64,000 nt of DNA, from assembly GCA_947501935.1 (NCBI GenBank), contig CANMXU010000017.1, positions 1 to 64,000 of the forward strand, in the 5' to 3' direction. Below are positions 8,841-18,080 of this stretch, in pieces. The position numbers were made by a program, and so were the translations under genes. Every line of letters starts with the position of its first letter. Position 1 is the first letter of the stretch. The stretch is from an uncultured Alteromonadaceae bacterium (GTDB lineage Bacteria; Pseudomonadota; Gammaproteobacteria; Enterobacterales; Alteromonadaceae). Below the pieces are notes generated by a model. The model ran no database searches. It was given only the letters and a program-made list of their open reading frames with translations, and was not told the origin of the DNA.

Positions 8841-9332
8841 TTAAAAGTCGAACTTTATACCGACACTAATTACATCAGTACCATCATAGTCTTCAAAAGA
8901 TAACTCCGCCGCAATGCTTTCATTAAATTGATAACCTATACCTGCACCGTAACCAAATTCCCATTCATCGTCCGAGACACTTTCACCGTACATTGAAGCA
9001 GTTAACTTCACATTACCATAAGAAGGTGCAGCATATAGATACAGACCACTGTCAAATTCATACTCACCGCGAACAGACAAGGCAATAAACCTATCTAACT
9101 CAACATCAAAGCCATAGATAGAGTCATCTTTTATTCCTATCCCGTAGCGTAGTTCAGGCATAATAGATAAAGCGTTATCCGAGTCAATTTTATAAGCGAT
9201 TGACCCCGTAATAGCACCAAACTTTATATCCTCTTCCGACAAACTAGTATAACTAACACCACCAACCCAATTTGCAAGTGAAGAAAAAGAAGCCCCAGCC
9301 AAAAGAATCGCTACCAGTTGCTTTTTAAACAT
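8841..9332 (-). CDS. Small outer-membrane beta-barrel protein
   Basis: The protein is 163 residues with a signal peptide (MFKKQLVAILLAGASFSSLAN) and alternating beta strands typical of an 8-stranded barrel of the OmpA/Ail-like kind. It ends in a phenylalanine-terminated strand (VGIKFDF), the usual BAM recognition signal. The sequence is acidic and has no catalytic motif. AAGGAA precedes the ATG and a terminator follows. It belongs to the general outer-membrane beta-barrel domain class; a specific role cannot be read. The 229 bases up to 9561 hold an AT-rich leader and the terminator of the next operon. Confidence 0.8.
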   Translation of the reverse strand: MFKKQLVAILLAGASFSSLANWVGGVSYTSLSEEDIKFGAITGSIAYKIDSDNALSIMPELRYGIGIKDDSIYGFDVELDRFIALSVRGEYEFDSGLYLYAAPSYGNVKLTASMYGESVSDDEWEFGYGAGIGYQFNESIAAELSFEDYDGTDVISVGIKFDF

Positions 9333-9506
9333 TTTATTTCCTTATTTTATTAATATTATCTATGCTAAAAAATGATTTAAAACTAAAAATCATAAAACCC
9401 CATAAGTGAGAATTTATACCTAGTGGTAAATATTCTCTGTAGTAAAGAGTTCGCATAAATATAAAACCTCAAAAAAAGTATTAAAATAATTTTCCTCACA
9501 TCAAAA

Positions 9507-9533
9507 AAAACGATCCTCACGGGATCGTTTTTT
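9507..9533. terminator. Terminator of the speB operon
   Basis: A CGATCC/GGATCG stem is flanked by A and T runs on both sides, so it can terminate in either direction. It ends the four-gene operon 9562-14441. Confidence 0.75.
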
Positions 9534-9561
9534 GGTTTTATCAAGGTTTGCGATTAGCGTA

Positions 9562-10503
9562 TTATTTTTTACGAGCCAACAAACACAACATATCCAGTGC
9601 TAATGACGCGCCTGCTAATGCGGTAATTCCGGCATTATCATAGGCAGGTGCCACTTCAACTAAGTCCATGCCGACAACATTAACGCCTTCAATGCCGCGA
9701 AGAATGCGCTGTGCTTGATAAGTGCTTAAACCGCCGATAACTGGTGTGCCTGTACCGGGGGCAAAGCTTGGGTCTAAACAGTCAATATCAAAGGTTAAAT
9801 AACATAAGTTATCACCAACAATTTCTTTAATTTTAGCCGCAACTTTTTCCGCGCCGTTTTCATGTACCCAGTGATTGTCCAGTACATTAAAACCTAAGTT
9901 ATCTTCAATGGCAGTACGCATACCAATTTGCACTGATTTACTTGGGTCAACAATGCCTTCTTTGGCGGCATGATAAAACATGGTGCCATGTTCAATACGG
10001 CCAACTCGGTCATTCCAAGTATCGTAATGGGCGTCAAAGTGAATCAGCGATAAGCCTTTACCATATTTTTTCGCATACGCTTTTAAAATGGGGTAAGTAA
10101 CAAAGTGGTCGCCACCTAAAGTTAAACTCGCACAATTATTTGCAAGAATACCGTCAATATGGGCTTCAATTTGCGCAGGTATTTCTTGCGGCACTGAGCT
10201 GTCAACGCCGCAATCGCCATAATCAACCACAGCTAATTCATCTAATGGGTTAAAACCCCAATGCGGCACAGTGCCCCAATTAATGGCTGAAGACTCTTCA
10301 CGAATTGCTCTTGGGCCAAAACGTGCGCCCGGACGGTTAGTACAAGCTAAGTCATACGGAATGCCTGTTACCGCAACATCAGCTTGGCTTAAATCTTTGC
10401 TGTAGCGCCTTCTTAAAAAACTTAATACGCCGGAATAACTCGGCTCAATATCAGTGCCTAATAAAGACTCTCGGGTGATGGCGCAATCGGTTTCTCTGGT
10501 CAT
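9562..10503 (-). CDS. speB: Agmatinase family ureohydrolase
   Basis: A 313-residue Mn-dependent ureohydrolase with all family metal motifs: GGDHFVTYP, HFDAHYDTW and FDIDCLDPSFAPGTGTP, followed by VIGG as in E. coli SpeB. The predicted reaction is agmatine plus water to putrescine plus urea. It is the last gene of an operon of aminotransferase, aldehyde dehydrogenase, second ureohydrolase and this gene, starting 12 bases after the previous stop. A catabolic operon suggests agmatine degradation rather than polyamine synthesis. The precise guanidino substrate should be treated as inferred, because the family also contains guanidinobutyrase and guanidinase members. Confidence 0.88.
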   Translation of the reverse strand: MTRETDCAITRESLLGTDIEPSYSGVLSFLRRRYSKDLSQADVAVTGIPYDLACTNRPGARFGPRAIREESSAINWGTVPHWGFNPLDELAVVDYGDCGVDSSVPQEIPAQIEAHIDGILANNCASLTLGGDHFVTYPILKAYAKKYGKGLSLIHFDAHYDTWNDRVGRIEHGTMFYHAAKEGIVDPSKSVQIGMRTAIEDNLGFNVLDNHWVHENGAEKVAAKIKEIVGDNLCYLTFDIDCLDPSFAPGTGTPVIGGLSTYQAQRILRGIEGVNVVGMDLVEVAPAYDNAGITALAGASLALDMLCLLARKK

Positions 10504-10515
10504 AACAACTCCGTT

Positions 10516-11475
10516 TTAATCTCTGCGCACGCAGCCGGGTAAGCTACATAACATTTCAAAAACAATATTGGCAGCTAATAGCGAGGTATTACCGCTGGTA
10601 TCGTAAGCAGGTGATACTTCCACTAAGTCAGCACCAATTAAATTAGTACCGTACATACCGCGGACAATTTCTAAAGCTTGAGGAGAGGTTAAACCGGCGG
10701 GCTCTGGTGTGCCCGTTCCTGGTGCAAAAGCCGGGTCAATACCGTCAATATCAAAAGTTAAATAAGTTGGCGTATCAGTGCCAATAAGTTCACGCACTTC
10801 TGCCATTAAAGGCGTTAACGATTTTAACCAGCACTCTTCCGCTTGCACAACTCGTACGCCACGGTCAATCGCCCATTGAAAATCTCGCGAACTATAACCG
10901 GTAGCACGTTGGCCAATTTGCACCATTTTATGAGGATCAACCAAGCCTTCTTCAATGGCACGTCTGAAAATAGTACCGTGGGCAATTTTTTCGCCGAACA
11001 TGTTATCGTTAATGTCGGCATGGGCATCAATATGTACTAATGCCATTTTGCCATGTTTTTTATATAAGGCGCGTAAAATAGGCAAGCTTATGGTGTGGTC
11101 GCCGCCCAAAGTTACCGGCTTAATATTTTTTTCCATTACCGCATCATAATGGCTTTCAATAATGTCGATAGAGTCGAGTAAATTAAAAGTATTAATAGGT
11201 ACATCGCCAATATCGGCAACTTGAAAACTGTCAAACGGTGCCGCTTTGGTGTACATGCCGTAAGGGCGAACTAATACTGACTCGGCGCGAATATCACGCG
11301 GACCATAGCGAGTGCCACTGCGGTTACTGGCACCAATATCTAGTGGAATGCCAATAATGCCAACGTCTAAATCGTCTGAAATTTCGCTACTCGGTAAACG
11401 AAACATGGTTGCTGGGCCACCAAAACGTGGCATTTGATTACCGCCTAACGGCTGGTTAAATTTACTTTCACTCAT
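10516..11475 (-). CDS. Second ureohydrolase, guanidinobutyrase-like
   Basis: A 319-residue ureohydrolase with intact metal motifs (GGDHTISL, HIDAHADIND, FDIDGIDPAFAPGTGTP followed by EPAG). The FDIDGIDP...PEPAG form differs from the agmatinase copy next door (FDIDCLDP...PVIGG). It resembles enzymes described as guanidinobutyrase or guanidinopropionase, such as GbuA and GpuA. The likely reaction is removal of urea from a guanidino acid such as 4-guanidinobutyrate, giving GABA. It starts 9 bases after the aldehyde dehydrogenase stop, so it is co-transcribed. The family is certain; the substrate is inference. Confidence 0.85.
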   Translation of the reverse strand: MSESKFNQPLGGNQMPRFGGPATMFRLPSSEISDDLDVGIIGIPLDIGASNRSGTRYGPRDIRAESVLVRPYGMYTKAAPFDSFQVADIGDVPINTFNLLDSIDIIESHYDAVMEKNIKPVTLGGDHTISLPILRALYKKHGKMALVHIDAHADINDNMFGEKIAHGTIFRRAIEEGLVDPHKMVQIGQRATGYSSRDFQWAIDRGVRVVQAEECWLKSLTPLMAEVRELIGTDTPTYLTFDIDGIDPAFAPGTGTPEPAGLTSPQALEIVRGMYGTNLIGADLVEVSPAYDTSGNTSLLAANIVFEMLCSLPGCVRRD

Positions 11476-11484
11476 AATATCGCC

Positions 11485-12951
11485 TTACGCTGTGGTAATA
11501 ATTGCTTTAGTTTCTAAAAATTCATCAACGCCAAGACCGGTAAATTCACGGCCATTGCCTGATTGCTTATAACCGCCAAAAGGGGCGTTATAGTTAAATT
11601 CACCGCCATTGATAAAACATTGGCCGGCACGAATTTTTCGAGCTATCGCACAGGCGCTTTCATCATTTTCAGCAAATACCGCTGAAGAAAGCCCATACGG
11701 ACTGTCGTTGGCTATTTCAATCGCTTGCGCTAAACCTTGATAAGGAATGATGCATAATACTGGGCCAAAAATTTCTTCTTGAGCAATACGCATATCATTA
11801 GTCACATTAGCAAAAATGGTCGGTTGAACATAAAAACCCGTTTCTAAAGCTGCCGGTTTTTCTAAACCACCACAAACCAGCGTTGCGCCTTCATCTATAC
11901 CTATTTGAATATAGTCTAAAACTCGCTGCTGCTGCGTTTTAGAGCTCATTGGTCCTAAGAAAGCATCATCACCGGTGCCAATAACTAGTTGTTCAGCCAC
12001 ACTTTTAGCGAGTGCGACCGCTTCATTATACTGTGCTTGTGGCACCAACATACGCGCTAAAGTATTACAGCTTTGTCCACTGTTAAGCATAACGTCTTCA
12101 ACGCCATATTGTACTGCCGCAGCTAGATCCGCGTCTTCTGTAATAATAAACGGGGACTTGCCGCCCAGCTCTTGCATCACCCGTTTAACCGTAGGCGCTG
12201 CCGCTTGTGCGACTTTTATCCCAGCTTGTGTTGAACCGGTAAATGACACCATATCAACATCAGCATGACGAGAAAGCGCATCGCCAACCACCAATCCCGT
12301 TCCCGGTACTAAATTAAACACCCCAGCTGGTAAGCCACATTTTTCAAAAATCTCCGCCATAATATAATCTTGTAATGGCGTTTGCTCGGAAGGTTTAACC
12401 ACCATGGTGCAACCGGCTGCGAGCGCTGCTCCTACTTTGCCAACAAATTGATGTAACGGAAAATTCCACGGATTAATAAACGCGCACACACCAATCGCTT
12501 CTTGAACGATCATGCATTTATCGCCACGTTCAATTTTTTCGGTAACCTCGCTTTGCTCTGCAAAAAGGGTCATCGCATAAATAGCACCTTCAATATGTAG
12601 CCAACTGGCAACATGCGTCGGACAACCCATCGACTGGCTCACCGCTTGTGCTAACTCGTCTTGGCGATTGGTCATTTCATCAGCTATGCGTAAAATGAGT
12701 GCTTTGCGCATCGCGGCAGAGGTTTGGGACCATAACGGAAAGGCTTTTTTCGCTGCAGCTACCGCTTGTTCAACCACTTGTTTATCGCCACTTGGGGCAT
12801 AGCCAATCACTTCTTCTGTGGCAGGGTTAATCACAGCTAATTGTTCAGCGTTAGGATTTTCTAGCCACTGACCGTCGATATAAAATTTGTCTAAGTTGTT
12901 CACGGTATTTGTCATTAATTCTTTCGCCATTTTTTGCTTTATATATGTCAT
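11485..12951 (-). CDS. NAD(P)-dependent aldehyde dehydrogenase
   Basis: A 488-residue member of the aldehyde dehydrogenase superfamily. The oxyanion asparagine lies in NPWNFPLHQF, the NAD loop in FTGSTQAGIKV, the general base Glu in MQELGGKSPF and the catalytic Cys in NSGQSCNTLAR. It should oxidise the aldehyde made by the neighbouring aminotransferase or FAD oxidoreductase, for example 4-aminobutanal or guanidinobutyraldehyde, to the acid. The start is ATG 12951 with GGAAAAG upstream; an ATG at 12915 is an alternative. It lies 29 bases after the aminotransferase gene. Confidence 0.88.
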   Translation of the reverse strand: MTYIKQKMAKELMTNTVNNLDKFYIDGQWLENPNAEQLAVINPATEEVIGYAPSGDKQVVEQAVAAAKKAFPLWSQTSAAMRKALILRIADEMTNRQDELAQAVSQSMGCPTHVASWLHIEGAIYAMTLFAEQSEVTEKIERGDKCMIVQEAIGVCAFINPWNFPLHQFVGKVGAALAAGCTMVVKPSEQTPLQDYIMAEIFEKCGLPAGVFNLVPGTGLVVGDALSRHADVDMVSFTGSTQAGIKVAQAAAPTVKRVMQELGGKSPFIITEDADLAAAVQYGVEDVMLNSGQSCNTLARMLVPQAQYNEAVALAKSVAEQLVIGTGDDAFLGPMSSKTQQQRVLDYIQIGIDEGATLVCGGLEKPAALETGFYVQPTIFANVTNDMRIAQEEIFGPVLCIIPYQGLAQAIEIANDSPYGLSSAVFAENDESACAIARKIRAGQCFINGGEFNYNAPFGGYKQSGNGREFTGLGVDEFLETKAIITTA

Positions 12952-12980
12952 AACTTTTCCATTAAATTCTGCGCGGCTAG

Positions 12981-14441
12981 TTAAGCGTAGCTATACCCTT
13001 GTGCGGTTAGATCATTTAAGGTTTCTTCAATGCTTGCGCGTAAAGTATCAACAATAAAGTCGATATCTTTTTTGCTTAAGGTTAGCGGTGGCGACATTAC
13101 ATTTAAATGCACAATCGGACGTACAATCAGCCCTTTGGCATCAGCATGATTAGAAATTTGTTTGCCTATATCGAGCTCTTCTGGGAATAGTTCTTTGGTA
13201 TTTTTATCAGCGACAAACTCAACACACCACATAAAACCTTTACCACGAATATCACCAACAATAGGGAGATCCAATAAGGTATTAAGTTGCTGTTGAAAGT
13301 AACCTTCAAGGTTTTTCACGTTAGCAAATAATTGCTCACGCTCCATTATTTCAATATTTTTTAATGCTGCTGCACAAGAAACTGGATGACCAGAATAGGT
13401 AAAGCCATGAGCAAAACAGCGACCATGCCCTGCTTCGCTGATAACATCCCAAATTTGCTCTGAGAAAATAGTCGCGCCTAAAGGTAAATAACCTGAAGTT
13501 AAGCCTTTTGCGCTAATGATAATGTCGGGCTCAACATCAAAAACATCTTTAGATGAGAACCAGTGTCCTAAACGGCCAAAGGCGGTTACCACCTCGTCTG
13601 ATACATATAAAATGTCGTACTTTTTACAAAGCTGCCAAGTTTGTTGATGATAGCCCTGTGGCGGAACAATCACGCCACCAGCGCCTAAAATAGGCTCAGT
13701 AAAAAAAGCCGCGACGTTATCAGCGCCAATTTCTAAAATTTTGTTTTCAAACTCGGTAAGTAAAAAGGCTAAAAATTCAGCTTCACTTTTATCGTCATGC
13801 TGACCATAGTGCTTAGGGGCGCTGATATGATGAATAGTGTCTTTGATGTAATCAAATTCAGCAGGATGATCGCCTTTTTTACCGCCAATAGACATAGCTG
13901 CAAAGGTTGAACCGTGATAAGACATTTCACGAGAAATAATATGCTTTTTATTATGCTTGCCACGACAGTTTTGATAATACTGAATTAAGCGATATGCGGT
14001 ATCTACTGCGGTTGACCCACCGCAACTAAAAAACACACGGTTTAAATCACCCGGCGCTAGTTCCGCAATTTTTGCTGCCAACTCCACCGCTGGCACATTG
14101 GTCATATCAACAAAAGGGTTAGCATAAGAAAGCTGACGCACTTGGTCGGCAATGGCTTCAGCCATTTCATCAATACCAGTGCCGATATTGTTACACCACA
14201 AGCCACCAACCGCATCAACATAAGACTTACCGTTGCTGTCTTGTATATGTATGCCTGAGGCTTTGGCAATGGGTAATGCGCCTTCGGTTTTGTATACGTC
14301 AAAAATTGTCCAAGGGTGCATAAAATGCGCTTGGTCTTTTTTCATAATATTTTGAGTGAAAGTAGAGTCTTGAGTTGCAGAAAATTCTGGGGATAAATTT
14401 TCAGTTTGGCTAATATTATTCTCTTGGGTAACCTTGTTCAT
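12981..14441 (-). CDS. Class III PLP-dependent aminotransferase
   Basis: A 486-residue omega-amino-acid/diamine transaminase. The PLP site is seen in the SCGGSTAVDTAYRL phosphate loop, the ring-stacking Asp in YVSDEVVTAFGR and the Schiff-base lysine in ISAKGLTSGYLPLGA. The N-terminal 30 residues (Gln/Thr/Ser-rich) are an extension of unclear value. The length and the WCNNIG motif fit the beta-alanine/putrescine-pyruvate transaminase group, so it probably removes a terminal amine from a diamine or agmatine-like compound. It is the first gene of the operon, with GAGG before the ATG and a TCCCC-N6-GGGGA palindrome about 76 bases upstream. Confidence 0.88.
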   Translation of the reverse strand: MNKVTQENNISQTENLSPEFSATQDSTFTQNIMKKDQAHFMHPWTIFDVYKTEGALPIAKASGIHIQDSNGKSYVDAVGGLWCNNIGTGIDEMAEAIADQVRQLSYANPFVDMTNVPAVELAAKIAELAPGDLNRVFFSCGGSTAVDTAYRLIQYYQNCRGKHNKKHIISREMSYHGSTFAAMSIGGKKGDHPAEFDYIKDTIHHISAPKHYGQHDDKSEAEFLAFLLTEFENKILEIGADNVAAFFTEPILGAGGVIVPPQGYHQQTWQLCKKYDILYVSDEVVTAFGRLGHWFSSKDVFDVEPDIIISAKGLTSGYLPLGATIFSEQIWDVISEAGHGRCFAHGFTYSGHPVSCAAALKNIEIMEREQLFANVKNLEGYFQQQLNTLLDLPIVGDIRGKGFMWCVEFVADKNTKELFPEELDIGKQISNHADAKGLIVRPIVHLNVMSPPLTLSKKDIDFIVDTLRASIEETLNDLTAQGYSYA

Positions 14442-14516
14442 GTGAACCTCAAATAAAGTTTTTCAACGCTTTTTAAACCAATACCACCAGTATATAGCGT
14501 AAGTTTTGAGGATAAA

Positions 14517-14532
14517 TCCCCCTAAGAGGGGA
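14517..14532. promoter_or_regulatory. Palindrome TCCCC-N6-GGGGA before the aminotransferase operon
   Basis: A perfect 5+5 inverted repeat (TCCCC CTAAGA GGGGA). On the minus strand a good -10 box (TATACT, plus-strand 14489-14494) lies 33 bases away centre to centre. That places the palindrome near -43, the classic overlap position of LuxR-type activators. The same element recurs at 17057 and, with one mismatch, at 17998. Confidence 0.6.
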
Positions 14533-14584
14533 GGCATTGTTGATGGTTTTTTCGGAGTAAATTCGGGCAGCTAAAACAAGAAGA

Positions 14585-14622
14585 GCGCGTAGTACTTTTA
14601 AGTTAATAAAAGCTCTACACGC
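14585..14622 (-). terminator. Hairpin after the TonB receptor gene
   Basis: The long imperfect stem GCGCGTAG...CTACACGC contains an inner CTTTTA/TAAAAG pair. On the minus strand it is followed by a U-rich tail (CTTCTTGTTTT). A second small stem (GCTCAC/GTGAGC) lies at 14640-14658. Confidence 0.5.
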
Positions 14623-14674
14623 CCTAGAATAGTTAATCGGCTCACTTGATTAGTGAGCGCTCATTAATTAACGC

Positions 14675-16969
14675 TTAGTAATATTCATACTTGAAGGTTA
14701 AACCAAAAGTAGCAGGTTGTTGGCGATAAACCGTACGGCCAGCAAATCCTGAAAATGAATAGGTTTCTGCGTCGTTATCCAGCAAGTTTCTTGCCCATAA
14801 CTTCACCGACCATGCATCAGCATCTGAGGTTAATGATACTAAACCGTTTAGTGAACTAACCGGACCATATTTAGCATTTGGATCGGCTAACTGCGCGTAT
14901 TGCTCGTCAGACCAACTGTAGCTGGTTTGAAACTTCAAAAACAAGTCATTTTCAAGTGGCATATCGTAAGCGACTAAGGCGTTATAGCTCCACTCTGGTG
15001 CTTGCGATAACACTGTGCCGTTAGTAATTGAATCACCTAGGGCATCAACAAAACCAAAGCCGTCTAACCTTGCTTGGTCGTTTACTGACGGATCAGCATT
15101 TATACCACGTAAATCGGCGGTGGTTGGTGCTTTTGTTACTTTTGAATCTAGGAAAGCAATACCGGCTTGAATGGTTAACTCGTCGGTTGGCTGCCAATGC
15201 ACATCCATTTCAAAACCTGTGGTTTGTGATTCAGGAATACTAGCCAAGGTTGTATCTAGTGTTTCAACTTCAAAGTCATTACTAAAATCATCAGCAACAA
15301 AAGTTAATAACGATTGACGATTTTTATATTCAAGCGCAAAAGCCGCGCCGTTCAGTTGCATGCTGCCATCAAGTAAGGTCCACTTAAAACCCAATTCGGC
15401 AGAGGTTACATCTTCAGGCTCTACATAACTCCAAGCGTTACTATCAAGTACTGCGCCACCGTAATAAACACCGCTTTTATAACTGGTTGAAATATTACCA
15501 AATACTAATAAGTCGCGGTCTACTTTCCAGTCTAAACCGATTTTTCCGGTAACTGCGTCTTCATCGTTTACTTCATTAAGCTCAACCACAGGGAATACTT
15601 CACCAAAGCTTAAGTTTGTTGAAGAGCCGTTAAAGGAGCGTTCATCATAAGAATAACGTACGCCAGCAATTAACTTCCAGCTGTCGTTAAGTTGAGTTTC
15701 GGTATGTAAATATAAGCCGTAAGAGTCGGTTTCTTGAATGTAGTCAGAAATAAAACGATCATCGCCATGCATGCTAATGTCTTCAGGGTAAAGCACGCCG
15801 TCCCAAACAGAGTCACTTAAGAAGAATGAGTCATCAAAAATATCAACAGACTCTACTTTCTCATTAGAAATGTTAGCGCCAGCAACCCAAGTAAATTCAT
15901 CAGAGCCAGTGCTGATAAAGCGAATTTCTTGTGACCATTGTGATAAGTCATTTTCAAGATACAAGTCCATGGTAGAAACTGCTGAGCCATCGTAGTTATC
16001 TAATACTGAACGGTCGTATTGATCAAATGATGAAATGGAAACCACATCAAAGTCTTCAAAGCTATAGTCTAACGTTAGTGCAGCACCAGAGCCTGACTCA
16101 TCACGAAATACATCAAGGTCGCCAACATTTACATGTGCAGGATCACCAGAAGAGTCTAATTCAGCAAAAGAGTCATCACCAAAAGCATCCGCTTGCCCTT
16201 CACTGTCAGGAGATGAAGGCTTCGACTTATCTTGACTGGCATAAACACGTAATAAACCTGTGCCAGAACTACCGAGCTCAAAACCAAGTTGGCCACGAAC
16301 AGCAAAGGTATCAATTAAACCGAACTCTTCGCCCGTGGTAAGGTCTTTTTGCCAACCTTCATTTGATTTTGCATAATTTAACGATAAACGACCATTGACG
16401 GTATCAGTTAAACCACCACTTATTGCGGTAGTAACCTCTACGGTTTGATAAGTACTAATATCAACTTCAACAAAGGCTTCAAAATCATCCGTTGGTTTTT
16501 TAGTAATAAAGTTAATCGCACCGCCGGTAGTATTTTTACCGTATAAAGTCCCTTGTGGCCCTTTTAATACTTCCACCCGTTCAACATCAAATAACTGTCC
16601 GCCTAAATATACTGGGCTACTGGCAAATACTTCATCGGTATATACGCCAACACCACTGGTATTGTTGGCACTAAAGTCATCAAGACCAATACCGCGAATA
16701 GCAAAAATAGGCGTGCCACCTGAGGTAGCGTTTACAGCCACTAAACCTGGAGTATTAGCTCCCAAGTCAACGGCATTTTCAACGCCTAACTCTTCTAACA
16801 TGTCACCATTGAAGGCGGTTGTGGTTACACCCACTTCGGTAATTGACTGAGTACGCTTTTGCGCAGTGATTTCAATTTTTTCAATAGCTTCACTGTAAGC
16901 ATACGGTGTTGCTGTGGCTAAAATCGCTGCGGCAATTGCCGATTTTGCAAAAATTCGATTAGTTTTCAC
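14675..16969 (-). CDS. TonB-dependent receptor of the catabolic cluster
   Basis: A 764-residue outer-membrane receptor with a signal peptide (residues 1-27), a TonB-box-like IEKIEITAQKR, and a plug domain to about residue 160 with VERVEVLKGPQGTLYGKNTTGGAINF. A 22-strand barrel follows, ending in an aromatic residue. It belongs to the large Alteromonadales/sphingomonad group of receptors that import small organic substrates. The start is GTG, supported by a perfect GGAGGGG six bases upstream. It is divergent from the LuxR-type regulator gene, with a shared palindrome between them. Uptake of the cluster's substrate is inferred from position. Confidence 0.88.
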   Translation of the reverse strand: MKTNRIFAKSAIAAAILATATPYAYSEAIEKIEITAQKRTQSITEVGVTTTAFNGDMLEELGVENAVDLGANTPGLVAVNATSGGTPIFAIRGIGLDDFSANNTSGVGVYTDEVFASSPVYLGGQLFDVERVEVLKGPQGTLYGKNTTGGAINFITKKPTDDFEAFVEVDISTYQTVEVTTAISGGLTDTVNGRLSLNYAKSNEGWQKDLTTGEEFGLIDTFAVRGQLGFELGSSGTGLLRVYASQDKSKPSSPDSEGQADAFGDDSFAELDSSGDPAHVNVGDLDVFRDESGSGAALTLDYSFEDFDVVSISSFDQYDRSVLDNYDGSAVSTMDLYLENDLSQWSQEIRFISTGSDEFTWVAGANISNEKVESVDIFDDSFFLSDSVWDGVLYPEDISMHGDDRFISDYIQETDSYGLYLHTETQLNDSWKLIAGVRYSYDERSFNGSSTNLSFGEVFPVVELNEVNDEDAVTGKIGLDWKVDRDLLVFGNISTSYKSGVYYGGAVLDSNAWSYVEPEDVTSAELGFKWTLLDGSMQLNGAAFALEYKNRQSLLTFVADDFSNDFEVETLDTTLASIPESQTTGFEMDVHWQPTDELTIQAGIAFLDSKVTKAPTTADLRGINADPSVNDQARLDGFGFVDALGDSITNGTVLSQAPEWSYNALVAYDMPLENDLFLKFQTSYSWSDEQYAQLADPNAKYGPVSSLNGLVSLTSDADAWSVKLWARNLLDNDAETYSFSGFAGRTVYRQQPATFGLTFKYEYY

Positions 16970-17056
16970 AATTTCCCCTCCAAAGGTTATAGTATTTATA
17001 ATTGTAGTAATTGCTTAGTCTGAAATTACTATTACAGTTTGAAACACTTTTGTTTA

Positions 17057-17072
17057 TCCCCTAAAAAGGGGA
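17057..17072. promoter_or_regulatory. Palindrome TCCCC-N6-GGGGA between TonB receptor and regulator
   Basis: A perfect TCCCC TAAAAA GGGGA repeat, 88 bases before the receptor start (minus) and 51 before the LuxR-type gene (plus). It is identical in its arms and spacing to the site at 14517 and suited to control both divergent genes. Confidence 0.6.
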
Positions 17073-17122
17073 GAGGCTAAATTTAGATACATTATTGCAG
17101 ATCAAGGAATTGCAAAAACTTA

Positions 17123-17950
17123 ATGAAAACCACCGATAATTTAATTACTTGGCATAAGTCACTGGCTGCCGTTGTTAGCAAAAATTTCACCTCTGAAGCT
17201 ATCGACGAATTACTCAAGGGTCTTGAAAACTTAATCAGTGCCAGTAGCGGCATGGTCACTATTTTCCCACCAGCGCAGCCACCACAAACCACCCATTACC
17301 GGTTATTAGCTAATCAAGATCCGGTTGAGCAAATAGAAACCTATGACCAAGGTGCCTACTTGTTAGACCCTTTTTACCGTATCGCTGTAGATGACAAAGT
17401 TACCGGTGCTTTCACCATAAAAGATGTGGCGCCAGAGGGCTTTGAACAAAGCGAATACTATAATTTGTTTTATAAGAAAAAAGGGTTCTTAGATGAGGTT
17501 TGTATTTTATTTCAATTACCTGAGCAGGTAATTGTCAGCATTTCAGTGGTTAGACACGCCCACGAACAGCCTTTTAAAGCGGCAGATATAAAACAACTTG
17601 CAGTGGTTTACCCGTTATTAAAAAGCATTATTGAAAAATGGCAAAGCCATAATAGCCAAGTCATTGCCCCTAACCTTGAATGGCAATTAGACAATGCTTT
17701 AGTAAAATTTGGCAGCTCGGTATTAACCCCACGTGAAAGTGAAATACTGCATTTGGTACTGCACGGTTATGCCATTAAAGTGATTGCAGAAAAGCTAGAT
17801 AACAGTGTTGAAACCATTAAGCATCATCGTAAAAATATCTATAACAAGCTCGATGTTAGCTCCCAGTCAGAACTATTTTACTTGTTTATCGCCTCATTAA
17901 AAGCAATGCCAGAAGGTAGTACCGTAGATCCAATAAGCTTTTTAAATTAG
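17123..17950 (+). CDS. LuxR-type transcriptional regulator
   Basis: A 275-residue protein. The C-terminal part (about residues 198-262) is a LuxR/GerE helix-turn-helix with LTPRESEILHLVLHG and VETIKHHRKNIYNKL. The N-terminal 180 residues form a mixed alpha/beta ligand-binding-like domain (GAF-like). They contain none of the acyl-homoserine-lactone signature residues I would expect, so this is not an obvious quorum-sensing receptor. It has no receiver domain. It lies between the TonB receptor (divergent) and the MFS gene (downstream). I infer that it senses the cluster's substrate or an intermediate and binds the TCCCC-N6-GGGGA sites. Confidence 0.85.
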   Translation: MKTTDNLITWHKSLAAVVSKNFTSEAIDELLKGLENLISASSGMVTIFPPAQPPQTTHYRLLANQDPVEQIETYDQGAYLLDPFYRIAVDDKVTGAFTIKDVAPEGFEQSEYYNLFYKKKGFLDEVCILFQLPEQVIVSISVVRHAHEQPFKAADIKQLAVVYPLLKSIIEKWQSHNSQVIAPNLEWQLDNALVKFGSSVLTPRESEILHLVLHGYAIKVIAEKLDNSVETIKHHRKNIYNKLDVSSQSELFYLFIASLKAMPEGSTVDPISFLN

Positions 17951-17997
17951 CTTACTTTACCTTACTAAGCATTGAAATTAGTGGCTTTAGGTTGAGC

Positions 17998-18013
17998 TCA
18001 CCCAATAAGGGGA
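17998..18013. promoter_or_regulatory. Palindrome TCACC-N6-GGGGA before the MFS gene
   Basis: Same arms and spacing as the sites at 14517 and 17057, with one mismatch (A for C in the left arm). It lies 68 bases before the MFS start and 48 bases after the regulator stop. Confidence 0.5.
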
Positions 18014-18080
18014 TATTTAATCTGCCGATAATTTGAAATAGTTTAATTACAAATTATCACAATTATAAAGTGGCTGTTAA

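Noticed and set aside
14102..14302. Minus-strand reading frame within the aminotransferase gene
   Set aside because: Out-of-frame shadow of the aminotransferase, with no initiation signal.
14442..14516. Guanidine riboswitch before the ureohydrolase operon
   Set aside because: The leader shows no ykkC-type conserved ACGG or paired ACGR hairpin loops; only the promoter and palindrome are visible.
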